This document shows positions 7,495 through 14,896 of a stretch of 16,032 nt of DNA, one piece after another. Position numbers and translations under genes: made by a program. Source of the DNA: CAYSTL01 sp964516805 (GTDB taxonomy: Archaea; Thermoplasmatota; Thermoplasmata; Halarchaeoplasmatales; Halarchaeoplasmataceae); assembly GCA_964516805.1 (NCBI GenBank), contig CAZEXI010000049.1:1-16032 (forward strand). Reading direction: 5' to 3'. Below the pieces are notes generated by a model, which was given only the letters and a program-made list of their open reading frames with translations, had not been told where the DNA came from and did no database searches. Position 1 is the first letter of the stretch; each line of letters opens with the position of its first letter.

Positions 7495-10400
7495 ATGGGA
7501 AATAAAAGTTCTAATGAAGGAATGATTGAAGAGCTTATGAAGGTGCCTTCTATAGGTGAATTGACTGCTAGGGTTCTTATCGAAAATGGTTTTGACTCGA
7601 TATCTAAATTAGAGAGTGCAGATAAGGATGATTTGGTTAAAATCGATGAGATTGGGGAAGATAAAGCAGTAAATATCTTAGAGGAAATTGGTGAAGAAAG
7701 AGAAGGATCTAAAGAAGTTAGTTCTGAGATTTTTTGTGTAACATGTCGTACAATCGTTGATATAGATAAAGATGATACTTGCAAAGAATGTGGAGAAGAT
7801 TTTAGAATTGAAGGAACTGTCATCTTGCCTGGAAAAGGTGTAATAGATGACCCAAAAAAATCTCTAGCAGAATTTGAAAAAGAGCTTTTAGATGGAAAAG
7901 AATCACCAGATGTGTGGTATGGACGAGGAGCAGTTCTTGACAGTATGGGGTTTAAATGGGAAGCACTGAAATCATATAACAAAGTAATAGAACATGATCC
8001 ATTATACGATCACATCTGGAATGCCAAAGCAAGAGCTGCTTTGGATGTTGGGCAAGTAAGAGACGCTGCTAGGGCTTATAAAGTCGCTTTCGATACTCAT
8101 GTAGCTAATTCAAAAATCAAAGGTTTGTCTACTAAAGAACCTTCCATTAAAAAAGAGAAAAAGAAAATCAAAAAAAGGGAGGTTAGTGTAAAAGAGGTAG
8201 AAAATAAATTGTTCATGGCTAGGTCAGTCATTCATGAATTAAAAGGTAATGATATAGATCTGTCAAAATTGAATAATTTGTTGGAAAGATCAGTCGAAGC
8301 TAGAAATAATGATAGAAGAAAAGAGTCTGTAGAAAAGTCCAAAGATATAATTCATCTAGCAGAACAGGTTAGAGAATTTGTTGATATAAAGAACAAAATA
8401 GAAGAGAAACTCGATATATTAGAAGAATATGATTTAGATATCAGTGAATTTGTAGAAACTAAAGACTCTTTAATAGAAAAGATGAACAATGGACAGTACG
8501 AAAAATCTCTAGATAGTTCTTACGATCTGCTCGACGAAATAGAGGAAAGGCTAAAAGAGGAAAAAGCCAAAGCAGCAGATAAAAAGGAGAAAGAGGAAAA
8601 GCTTTCCGATGGAATACAGGAAATCAGAGACATGATGAAAAAGCTTAGAGCCACGTCTCTGAATATCGAAAAATTTAAAGATAGTTTTTCAGAGATTGTA
8701 AAAGCGAAGAAAGAAGAAAGATATCAGGAAGGATTGGAAAAACTGGATGATCTACTAGAAACTGGGTCCACCATCATAGAAACTGACAAGAAAATTAACG
8801 AATTAAAAGATAAGGTCAAAGAAAGTGAGTTCAAACTAGAAGATTTTGGTTTTAAAGAAGATATAGAGAAGATATTAGACTTGGCTAGAGACGGAGTTTA
8901 TCATGAGGCATATGAAGAGATATCTGATATATTAAGATCATTTGAAGAAAGATTAAATGAGTTAGAAATCCAAAAGGAGTTAAAAGATGAGTTCTCGAAA
9001 AAGGTTGAAGAATTGAAAGAAAAGTTCTCGGATCTAAAGGATACTTCTGTTGATACTAATTTGATAAAATCTATGATATCAGATGCAAAAGAATTGAAAA
9101 GCGAAGAAGAATACGAAGAAGGGATAAACGTACTAGATGATGCGATCTATAATGCAGAAAAACTGTTAGAGTTTTCAGAAGATCTAGAAGAAGCTAAATC
9201 TTTGCTAAAGAAAATGAATTCTTTGAATATTGATTTTGAACCTTATAAAGAGCGTTTAAAAGAAACAAAAAATGAAGCAGAAGAAGGTAATTTAGCGGAT
9301 ATTTTTGAGAATATCGATGAATTAACTCAAGAAATAGGATCAACTATAGATGAAACTATTAGTGAAAGAAAACAGGAATTAAAATATGAAATCGATGAGC
9401 TTGGAGAAATAATAGAAGATGGTGAAAACAAGGATATTTCTATGGAATTTTTTGATACAAAGGTTGGTAAAGCACAAGAAGCTATGGATCAAGAGGAATA
9501 CTACAAGGGATTGAGGATTTTAGAAGGTGAAATAGAAAAAGCTGAGATGAAAGTGCAGTTAGATCCTATGTTGTCTTCTATCGATGAACTGGTAGATGAA
9601 ATAGAGCAGCAGATAGACGTAACTGATTTTGAAAATAAGAAGTTGGAAATAGAAAAAGAATTTGAGGATGGTAATTACGAAGAATCAATAAGAAAAGCTA
9701 ACGATCTTCACGAAGAAATAATACAAAAGAAAGACGAATTAGAAAGGAAACAGGAATTAGAAGAAAAATATGAAGAAAAATTATCTGTTGCAAAAGAAAA
9801 GCTATCAGCAGGTAGGGATACGAAAGTAAATGTTGATGATGTAAAGAAAATGATAAACCAAGCTGTCCAAGCTCAGAAAGATAATGATTACGATAAAGCA
9901 CTAGAAAAATTAGATGACGCTATTGAAACAGGAGATAGGGTTTTAAGAATATTCGATATGATCAAAGAAGGGGCTGAAAAAGTAAAGAAATTGAAGCAGT
10001 ACGATCTAGAATTTGAAGAATACATGGAACATCTCAAAGATTGTAAAAAGATGGCTGATATAAACATATATGATAAAGCAGAGATGATCCTTGAAGATGC
10101 CTTAGATGAAATGGATGAAGAGCTGATAGAGATCGGTGAAGAAACATTAGAAGAGATAGCTGAAGAATCTAAGGATGAAATAGAAGCTATGGAAGAAGAG
10201 TTGTCGAGGAGTTACGAAAAATTAAGACAGGATGTAGAGGATTTGAAAGATCTTTATTTAGTAGCTGATGACTTTGATATACAGGTTGGTATTGGTAGAA
10301 AGCTGCTAAAGATGACTATCAAAAACATACGTGAAGGCGATTATAAAAAGGCTACAAAGCATCTTGAGAAAGGAGAAGATAAGATATTGGAGTCCATTGA

Positions 10401-10968
10401 AAAAAGAATTACAGATATGATCAATCACGTAGAATCACTCTTAGATAGAGTTGAGGATGAAGAGAAGATAGAGGATGCTGAAAATATTCTCGATGATGTG
10501 GAGGATTCACGAGAAAATGGTGATTATCGAGAAGCTCTTGAGGGATTGGTAGAAGTCAGAGAGATGCTTAAGGATATAAAGGAAATCGATATCGATGAAA
10601 AGATATCGTCGATAGAAGAATTAGTGGATGATGCTGAAGAAGCAGACCTTGAGGTTAATAATTCTAAAGAATTAATCAGCGAATTGAGGGAGATAGAAGA
10701 AGCTAAAGAGGATAACATAGAAGAGGAAATTAAATCTACAGAAAAGAAGATTAGAGAGATTATAAATGTAGAGATAAAGAATAGGATCGAAAGATCAAGA
10801 GATGAATTGGATGATATGGGTGTAGATGAATCTAAAATATCAAAGCCGGCTAATCTGCTGACAGAAGCTAGTCTTGCACAAGAAGAAGGTGATCTTAAAA
10901 GATCCATATCATTGATAGAAGATTACCAAGAGATGCTTGAAGAAGGGTTGGAAGATAGTGAAGATTGA
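7495..10968 (+). CDS. Giant repeat coiled-coil protein with HhH, zinc-ribbon and TPR head
   Basis: I do not recognise a named gene. The 1157 residues divide as follows. Residues 10-66 form a helix-hairpin-helix domain with PSIGELTARVL and EIGEDKAVNIL, resembling the RadA N-terminal type. A zinc ribbon has CVTC (81-84) and CKEC (96-99). Two TPR-like hairpins follow (about 137-204). A basic linker (214-229) is rich in Lys. The rest, 230-1150, is highly charged helix with almost no Pro, carrying 14 repeat cores. There is no signal peptide, TM segment, Walker motif or ATPase head, so an SMC or Rad50 label would be wrong. The HhH and zinc ribbon suggest nucleic-acid or protein docking, with the rod as spacer or scaffold; that is inference. 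It starts a new transcription unit and its last codons overlap the HemK-like methyltransferase gene. Proteins of this layout may exist in related archaea as hypothetical proteins. Confidence 0.85.
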   Translation: MGNKSSNEGMIEELMKVPSIGELTARVLIENGFDSISKLESADKDDLVKIDEIGEDKAVNILEEIGEEREGSKEVSSEIFCVTCRTIVDIDKDDTCKECGEDFRIEGTVILPGKGVIDDPKKSLAEFEKELLDGKESPDVWYGRGAVLDSMGFKWEALKSYNKVIEHDPLYDHIWNAKARAALDVGQVRDAARAYKVAFDTHVANSKIKGLSTKEPSIKKEKKKIKKREVSVKEVENKLFMARSVIHELKGNDIDLSKLNNLLERSVEARNNDRRKESVEKSKDIIHLAEQVREFVDIKNKIEEKLDILEEYDLDISEFVETKDSLIEKMNNGQYEKSLDSSYDLLDEIEERLKEEKAKAADKKEKEEKLSDGIQEIRDMMKKLRATSLNIEKFKDSFSEIVKAKKEERYQEGLEKLDDLLETGSTIIETDKKINELKDKVKESEFKLEDFGFKEDIEKILDLARDGVYHEAYEEISDILRSFEERLNELEIQKELKDEFSKKVEELKEKFSDLKDTSVDTNLIKSMISDAKELKSEEEYEEGINVLDDAIYNAEKLLEFSEDLEEAKSLLKKMNSLNIDFEPYKERLKETKNEAEEGNLADIFENIDELTQEIGSTIDETISERKQELKYEIDELGEIIEDGENKDISMEFFDTKVGKAQEAMDQEEYYKGLRILEGEIEKAEMKVQLDPMLSSIDELVDEIEQQIDVTDFENKKLEIEKEFEDGNYEESIRKANDLHEEIIQKKDELERKQELEEKYEEKLSVAKEKLSAGRDTKVNVDDVKKMINQAVQAQKDNDYDKALEKLDDAIETGDRVLRIFDMIKEGAEKVKKLKQYDLEFEEYMEHLKDCKKMADINIYDKAEMILEDALDEMDEELIEIGEETLEEIAEESKDEIEAMEEELSRSYEKLRQDVEDLKDLYLVADDFDIQVGIGRKLLKMTIKNIREGDYKKATKHLEKGEDKILESIEKRITDMINHVESLLDRVEDEEKIEDAENILDDVEDSRENGDYREALEGLVEVREMLKDIKEIDIDEKISSIEELVDDAEEADLEVNNSKELISELREIEEAKEDNIEEEIKSTEKKIREIINVEIKNRIERSRDELDDMGVDESKISKPANLLTEASLAQEEGDLKRSISLIEDYQEMLEEGLEDSED
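8245..10941 (+). repeat. Fourteen diverged protein-level repeats in paired units
   Basis: Each core reads roughly acidic-G-D/N-Y-x-x-A/G/S-L, then a heptad helix, and is preceded by a short D-h-D/N-h turn. The position equivalent to Tyr falls at residues 275, 335, 410, 469, 540, 600, 669, 728, 799, 859, 950, 1011, 1075 and 1134. Intervals are 60, 75, 59, 71, 60, 69, 59, 71, 60, 91, 61, 64 and 59. The short intervals are nearly constant and alternate with longer ones, giving seven pairs. The repeats are visible at protein level only; the DNA has diverged, so this is an old expansion. Confidence 0.7.
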
Positions 10969-11530
10969 TAGGTCAATCAAAATAGAAATAGATGAAGGCG
11001 TTTATTCTCCAGATCATGATACATATCTTTTATTAGATATTGTAGATGTGGATAAAGGAGAAGAAGTATTGGAGATAGGATCTGGGTCTGGGATTATTTC
11101 TTTACACTGCTCTAAAAAAGGTCCTAAGGTAACTGCGGTAGATAAAGATGAAAAGGCCTTAGAGAATACAAATAAAAATGCTGAATTAAACGATATTGAA
11201 TTAGATGTTAAAAGGAGTGATCTTTTCTCAGATATCGATAAAAAGTTTGATGTCATAATATTCAACCCACCATATCTACCAAAACATGAAGACCTTGAAA
11301 TCGATGACAGATGGGATGGAGGAGAAAGAGGAGATGAAGTAATTTTACAATTTTTGAAAGAAGTAAAATTCTACCTTAATGAGAATGGTCGAATATATCT
11401 TTGTTTTTCAGATATGGCACCTTTAGATAACATCAACTCTACAATAGAACAAAACTTTGAGGTAGAAAATAAAGAGGGGAAAAATTTTCGTTTTGAAACT
11501 TTGTATGTTTATAAGTTAAAATCTATATAG
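10958..11530 (+). CDS. HemK/Mtq2-type protein glutamine methyltransferase
   Basis: A class I SAM-dependent methyltransferase of the archaeal/eukaryotic HEMK2 (Mtq2) branch, which N5-methylates the glutamine of the GGQ loop in release factor aRF1, normally with the small activator Trm112. From GTG 10958 it has 190 residues, the compact size of this branch. Signatures seen are YSPDHDTYLL near the N-terminus (16-25), the SAM loop LEIGSGSG (38-45), an acidic residue after TAVD (about 62) and the catalytic NPPY (103-106), followed by DGGERGDEV (120-128). The frame also offers TTG 10937, but GTG gives a better N-terminus and an 11-bp overlap with the preceding gene, which means translation in the same mRNA. 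No Trm112 gene is in the window. The substrate is inferred from the family; archaeal HEMK2 enzymes may also methylate histone-like or other proteins. Confidence 0.85.
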   Translation: MKIDRSIKIEIDEGVYSPDHDTYLLLDIVDVDKGEEVLEIGSGSGIISLHCSKKGPKVTAVDKDEKALENTNKNAELNDIELDVKRSDLFSDIDKKFDVIIFNPPYLPKHEDLEIDDRWDGGERGDEVILQFLKEVKFYLNENGRIYLCFSDMAPLDNINSTIEQNFEVENKEGKNFRFETLYVYKLKSI

Positions 11531-11789
11531 AATCTATTATAGATGAATGAGCTGTAAAGGATTTCAAGAATACTTTTGAGGAAGTACAAGAGCAAGTTTG
11601 AGGATTAGTAATAGGCGGAGATGTTTACGAGAATATTTTCTAGAGGAAGGTCATTATGTACAGCCAACGATAATTGAGGCTGATCCTGATGTGAGTATAG
11701 TTAAAAAGAAATTTGTACTGATATTGTACCTAATTAAGTACGAGACGATGAAGAAGCCTTAGAAATACATAATCTAAAAAAACCGCTTT
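11531..11789 (+). pseudogene. Decayed internal fragment of an ALDH7-like aldehyde dehydrogenase
   Basis: Reading across three frames recovers a contiguous aldehyde dehydrogenase segment. Frame one (from 11533) gives S-I-I-D-E, a stop, AVKDFKNTFEEVQEQ, a stop, then LVIGGDVYENIF, ending in a stop near 11641. The next frame gives EEGHYVQPTIIEADPD and VSIVKKKFVLILYLIKYET to about 11743. The third gives DDEEALEIHN, followed by a weak LSS (about 11786). This matches the region after the catalytic domain of ALDH7 (antiquitin-type) enzymes: GG-x-V, GxYVxPTI, the degenerated TFAPILYV and the EAIxxNN-x(5)-LSS strings. Only about 85 of some 500 residues remain, with two in-frame stops and two frameshifts; the catalytic Cys and Glu regions are absent. 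It begins immediately after the methyltransferase stop codon. The ALDH identity is fairly secure; the subfamily is less so. Confidence 0.7.
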
Positions 11790-11836
11790 CCTCTCATGAG
11801 AGGGATAAAACACCTTTATTTTTTAAACTATTTTTA
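11788..11836 (+). terminator. Palindrome plus T-rich terminator
   Basis: A perfect 14-bp palindrome, CCTCTCATGAGAGG (11790-11803), can form a short hairpin extended by U-G and U-A pairs. T-rich tracts follow (11815-11824 and 11831-11836). This probably ends the transcript of the coiled-coil and methyltransferase operon. The palindrome could instead be a protein site. Confidence 0.5.
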
Positions 11837-11856
11837 GGGCATATAAATTAGATATA

Positions 11857-11874
11857 ATAAAAAAATAAAAAAGT
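11857..11874 (-). terminator. T-rich terminator of ilvE
   Basis: On the minus strand this reads as T6 and T7 runs starting about 25 bp after the ilvE stop codon. No hairpin is present. With the + strand T tract next to it, the gap works as a two-way transcription barrier. Confidence 0.5.
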
Positions 11875-11897
11875 ATGGTTAGACAATCTTAAAAATT

Positions 11898-12809
11898 TTA
11901 TTCAATTGGATGGAGCCATTCTTTATATTGTTTCACTCTTCCTCTAACAGTATCCATCAAGGTAGTTTGGATATCATCAGTTATCGGTCCTTTACCATCG
12001 GAAATTTTTCTTCTGTCACATTTTCTGATAGGAGTAACCTCTGCTGCTGTCCCTGTAAAGAAAGCTTCATCTGATATGTATATCTGGTCTCTAGTGATAG
12101 GTTTCTCTATAACGTTGTATCCTAGGTCCTCAGCGATTGTAATAACTGACTCTCTAGTTATACCTTCAAGTACATCAGCTGAAGGAGATGTTATTATCTC
12201 TTCATCTCTTACCAAAAATAGATTTTCACCAGTGCCTTCTGCTACATAACCATCTGGGTTTAACATTATGGACTCAACGTATCCGTTTTCAATAGCTTCC
12301 ATCTTTGCCATTACCGAATTAAGATAATTACCAGTAGCTTTTGCTTTAGACGGGAATATATTTGGATGATGCCTAGACCAGGAAGAAGTCTGTACTTCTA
12401 CACCCTCTTCTAATGCCTTCTCACCAAGATAAGTACCCCATGGCCAAACAGCAATTGATAAGTTTACTGGGTTGTCTAACGGATCAACACCCATGGTCTT
12501 ATATCCTCTGAATGCTATAGGTCTTATGTAACATTCTTTAAGATCGTTTTTCTTGATTAACTCTTCGATAACCTTGATTATATCATCTTTTTCGTATTCT
12601 AGTGGAAGGTTGATAATTTTTGCAGAGTTTAGAAATCTTTTAATATGGTCTTCAAGTCTAAAAACTGCTGGTTTGTCATGGTTTTTATAGGCTCTTATAC
12701 CTTCGAATATACCAGTACCATAGTGTAGTCCATGCGACAAAACATGAACTTTGGCATCCTGCCATTTTACAAATTCTCCATCCATCCAAATGTAATCTAC
12801 TTCTTCCAT
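11898..12809 (-). CDS. ilvE: Branched-chain amino acid aminotransferase (class IV, PLP)
   Basis: This enzyme transfers the amino group between glutamate and the 2-oxoacids of leucine, isoleucine and valine in the cytoplasm, the last biosynthetic and first catabolic step. The 303-residue length is typical. Fold-type IV features are YGTGIFEGIRAY (30-41), the phosphate-binding arginine in FRLEDH (Arg51), the PLP lysine Lys157 in KATGNYLNS, EGTGENLF (191-198) and GTAAEVTP (253-260). The EGIRAY and GTAAEVTP pattern points to IlvE rather than D-amino acid transaminase or aminodeoxychorismate lyase. The ATG at 12809 is preceded by a TATA-like box about 28 nt upstream and no Shine-Dalgarno, so the mRNA is probably leaderless. 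It is monocistronic, flanked by a terminator and a divergent promoter. No other branched-chain biosynthesis genes are nearby. Confidence 0.94.
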   Translation of the reverse strand: MEEVDYIWMDGEFVKWQDAKVHVLSHGLHYGTGIFEGIRAYKNHDKPAVFRLEDHIKRFLNSAKIINLPLEYEKDDIIKVIEELIKKNDLKECYIRPIAFRGYKTMGVDPLDNPVNLSIAVWPWGTYLGEKALEEGVEVQTSSWSRHHPNIFPSKAKATGNYLNSVMAKMEAIENGYVESIMLNPDGYVAEGTGENLFLVRDEEIITSPSADVLEGITRESVITIAEDLGYNVIEKPITRDQIYISDEAFFTGTAAEVTPIRKCDRRKISDGKGPITDDIQTTLMDTVRGRVKQYKEWLHPIE

Positions 12810-12832
12810 ATTTTGAGAATAAGTTTATGCTC

Positions 12833-12888
12833 AAATAAAACTTTTGATTATAATGATTTTAAGATAGATAATTAAGAAATATTAAATA
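12833..12888. promoter_or_regulatory. Divergent promoters of ilvE and the OB-fold membrane protein
   Basis: On the minus strand TTTTATTT (12833-12841) is centred about 28 nt before the ilvE ATG. On the plus strand TATTAAATA (12880-12888) is centred about 26 nt before the ATG at 12910. Both spacings fit transcription starting at or next to the start codon. Confidence 0.55.
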
Positions 12889-12909
12889 AAAAGACTAAAA
12901 TTAGTAGTT

Positions 12910-13386
12910 ATGGACAAAAGAATATCCTGTGTAGGACTTGTTTTGCTGGTTGTAGGTATTATTCTGATAGTTTCATTTTGGCCTATATTTGGTGAAAATG
13001 CAAATAATATAAAAAAGAATGATGGAAAATACAAGGGATATGATGTTGGAAATGAAGTTACAGTTCATGGGACGATTACAGAGATAAAAGAGAATGATTT
13101 TCCTGGATTATTAGAGAGGTTTGGTGTGAACGATAATGTTCTTTTTGAATTAGGGGGAAATATCTGGATATTGGTAAATAATGAAAGCAGTATAGATTTT
13201 CAAGAAGGTGAAGAGGTTTATTGTGAAGTAACCCTAAATAAAGATGAGAGCATCAGTGGTTCATTTGAGTACTGGGTATTGGGTTCGAATGAGGAGATAC
13301 GTCCTAAAGATAAATTAGATTATATATTTTATTTTATAGCTGGTATTGGAACAGCGATATCTTCAGCAGGTTTTATTAAAGATTAA
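12910..13386 (+). CDS. Two-TM membrane protein with OB-like external domain
   Basis: No named family is recognised. The 158-residue product has a TM helix at about 6-24, a polar region of about 110 residues, and a second TM helix at about 138-155 ending in a short charged tail. The middle part, from VGNEVTVHGTITEI (46-59) through NIWILVNN (84-91) to EEVYCEVTLN (101-110), alternates strands in the way of an OB-fold or NfeD-like domain. With both termini probably cytoplasmic, this domain would face outside. It lacks the ser-protease and SPFH partners of NfeD proteins, so a direct NfeD assignment is not supported. It has its own promoter, with a start that looks leaderless, and ends 46 bp before rfcL. 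Its role is unknown. Confidence 0.75.
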   Translation: MDKRISCVGLVLLVVGIILIVSFWPIFGENANNIKKNDGKYKGYDVGNEVTVHGTITEIKENDFPGLLERFGVNDNVLFELGGNIWILVNNESSIDFQEGEEVYCEVTLNKDESISGSFEYWVLGSNEEIRPKDKLDYIFYFIAGIGTAISSAGFIKD

Positions 13387-13404
13387 TCTAGATGCATTAA
13401 GTTA

Positions 13405-13413
13405 AAATATAAT
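13405..13413 (+). promoter_or_regulatory. TATA box of rfcL-taw1
   Basis: AAATATAAT is centred about 24 nt ahead of the ATG at 13433, with no Shine-Dalgarno between them. This supports a leaderless rfcL-taw1 mRNA and picks the ATG over the GTG at 13424. Confidence 0.55.
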
Positions 13414-13432
13414 GTTATAAGATGTGCTCTTG

Positions 13433-14893
13433 ATGACAAGTGGTACTGATAATTCCAAAGTTGATAATTCTTATATCGATTGGACTGAAAAATATAGACC
13501 AAGAAATTTATCAGGGGTTGTTGGAAATAAAAAAGCTAAAAATGAGTTAAAACGATGGGCAGGAAAATGGATATCTGAGAAACCTGATAAGAAAGCTGTA
13601 ATTTTAGCAGGAAAACCAGGTATCGGAAAGACAACTAGTGCTTTGGCATTAGCAGAGGAGATGGGTTGGGGAGTACTTGAGATGAATGCATCAGATGATA
13701 GAAACAGTGATGCAATAAAGAATTTTGTTGGTAGGAGTGCTGTTGACGACACTTTTTCTGTTGATGGAGATTTTATACCATATAATGAAGGCAAGAGAAC
13801 TTTACTTATCCTAGATGAAGCAGATAACGTATTCGGAAGTCAGGATAGAGGGGGTATAAGAGAGATAGTGAATACAATAAAGAAAACTCAGCAACCTATT
13901 GTGCTTATCGCTAACGATTATTATGACCTAAGAAGAAGGTCTGAGGCGTTAAGCAGGATGTGTAAAAAAATAGAATTTGAACCAGTAAACAAGGGAGAGA
14001 TAATCTCTCTTTTACAAAGTATCTGTAAAAATGAAGGTATAAAATATGAACAAAAAGCACTTCAAGCAATAGCTGATAGATCTGACGGTGATGTTAGATC
14101 TGCTGTAAGAGATCTTGAAAGTGTATCTACAGGGAAGGATAGAATAAGAATAGATGATATCGGTGCACTTGGATTTAGAAACAGAGAAGCTGAGATATTT
14201 CCATCTTTAAAAACGATACTTCAGAAAAGGGATCCGATCGAAGCGAAACGAAGTGTAAGATATCTTAATGAGGAACCAGGTAACCTGATAGTTTGGATTG
14301 ATGAGAACATGCCTAGAGAGTATGATAATCCTAAAGATTTATCAAATGGCTATTTTTGGCTATCAAAATCAGACTTATATCTAGGTCGAGTGATGAAAGG
14401 ACAGTCATACAGCTTTTGGAGTTATGCTACAGACATGATGACAGCAGGGGTTTCTATAGCGAAAGACAGCTCTTACACCGGTTGGACAAGATATGCTTTT
14501 CCCACTTGGATAAGAAAGATGAGTAATTCTAAAGGAAAAAGATCCATGAGAAGGACTCTATCGATTAAGATTGCAGAAGGGGTTCATACCACATCTAATA
14601 GATCCAGATTAGATGTTTTGCCATATTTTAAAAATTTATTTAAAAACGATGTAGAATTTAGGAAGAAGATGGTAAAAGAGTTTGACTTCAAACCATCTGA
14701 GTCAGCTTTTCTTCTTGATTCAAAGACAACATCAAAAATGGTCAAGAATCTATATAAAGAAGAGAAAGAAGAAAAAATTAAAAAGAAAAAAGAAGAAATA
14801 AATGAGAAAAAGGAAAAACAATCATCGGACCAAGATTCTGAGGATGAGGAATCTGAAGAAGATAAAGGACAAAAATCACTGCTGGAGTTTTAA
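13433..14893 (+). CDS. rfcL: Replication factor C large subunit (clamp loader)
   Basis: RfcL joins four RfcS subunits to load the PCNA sliding clamp on primed DNA. From ATG 13433 the product has 486 residues. WTEKYRPRNLSGVVGN (about 17-32) is the RFC box; Walker A is GKPGIGKTT (60-68) and Walker B LLILDEAD (124-131). The sensor and SRMCKKIEF region (about 164-172) follows, then the lid and collar. From about 440 the chain becomes a Lys/Glu-rich linker and ends QKSLLEF, a PCNA-interacting (PIP) box. That PIP box stops at its first aromatic residue, where many have two. GTG 13424 would add three residues but lies too close to the TATA box. RfcS is not in the window. The next gene, taw1, starts three bases after the stop codon, so the two form one transcription unit. 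Confidence 0.95.
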   Translation: MTSGTDNSKVDNSYIDWTEKYRPRNLSGVVGNKKAKNELKRWAGKWISEKPDKKAVILAGKPGIGKTTSALALAEEMGWGVLEMNASDDRNSDAIKNFVGRSAVDDTFSVDGDFIPYNEGKRTLLILDEADNVFGSQDRGGIREIVNTIKKTQQPIVLIANDYYDLRRRSEALSRMCKKIEFEPVNKGEIISLLQSICKNEGIKYEQKALQAIADRSDGDVRSAVRDLESVSTGKDRIRIDDIGALGFRNREAEIFPSLKTILQKRDPIEAKRSVRYLNEEPGNLIVWIDENMPREYDNPKDLSNGYFWLSKSDLYLGRVMKGQSYSFWSYATDMMTAGVSIAKDSSYTGWTRYAFPTWIRKMSNSKGKRSMRRTLSIKIAEGVHTTSNRSRLDVLPYFKNLFKNDVEFRKKMVKEFDFKPSESAFLLDSKTTSKMVKNLYKEEKEEKIKKKKEEINEKKEKQSSDQDSEDEESEEDKGQKSLLEF

Positions 14894-14896
14894 AAT

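Noticed and set aside
7425..7982. 185-codon minus-strand open frame
   Set aside because: It is antisense to the HhH and zinc-ribbon coding region, has a Ser/Ile-rich composition typical of antisense reading, and has no start signals.
7495..10968. SMC or Rad50-like chromosome segregation ATPase
   Set aside because: The protein has no Walker A, signature or Walker B motif and no hinge; only the long coiled coil is similar.
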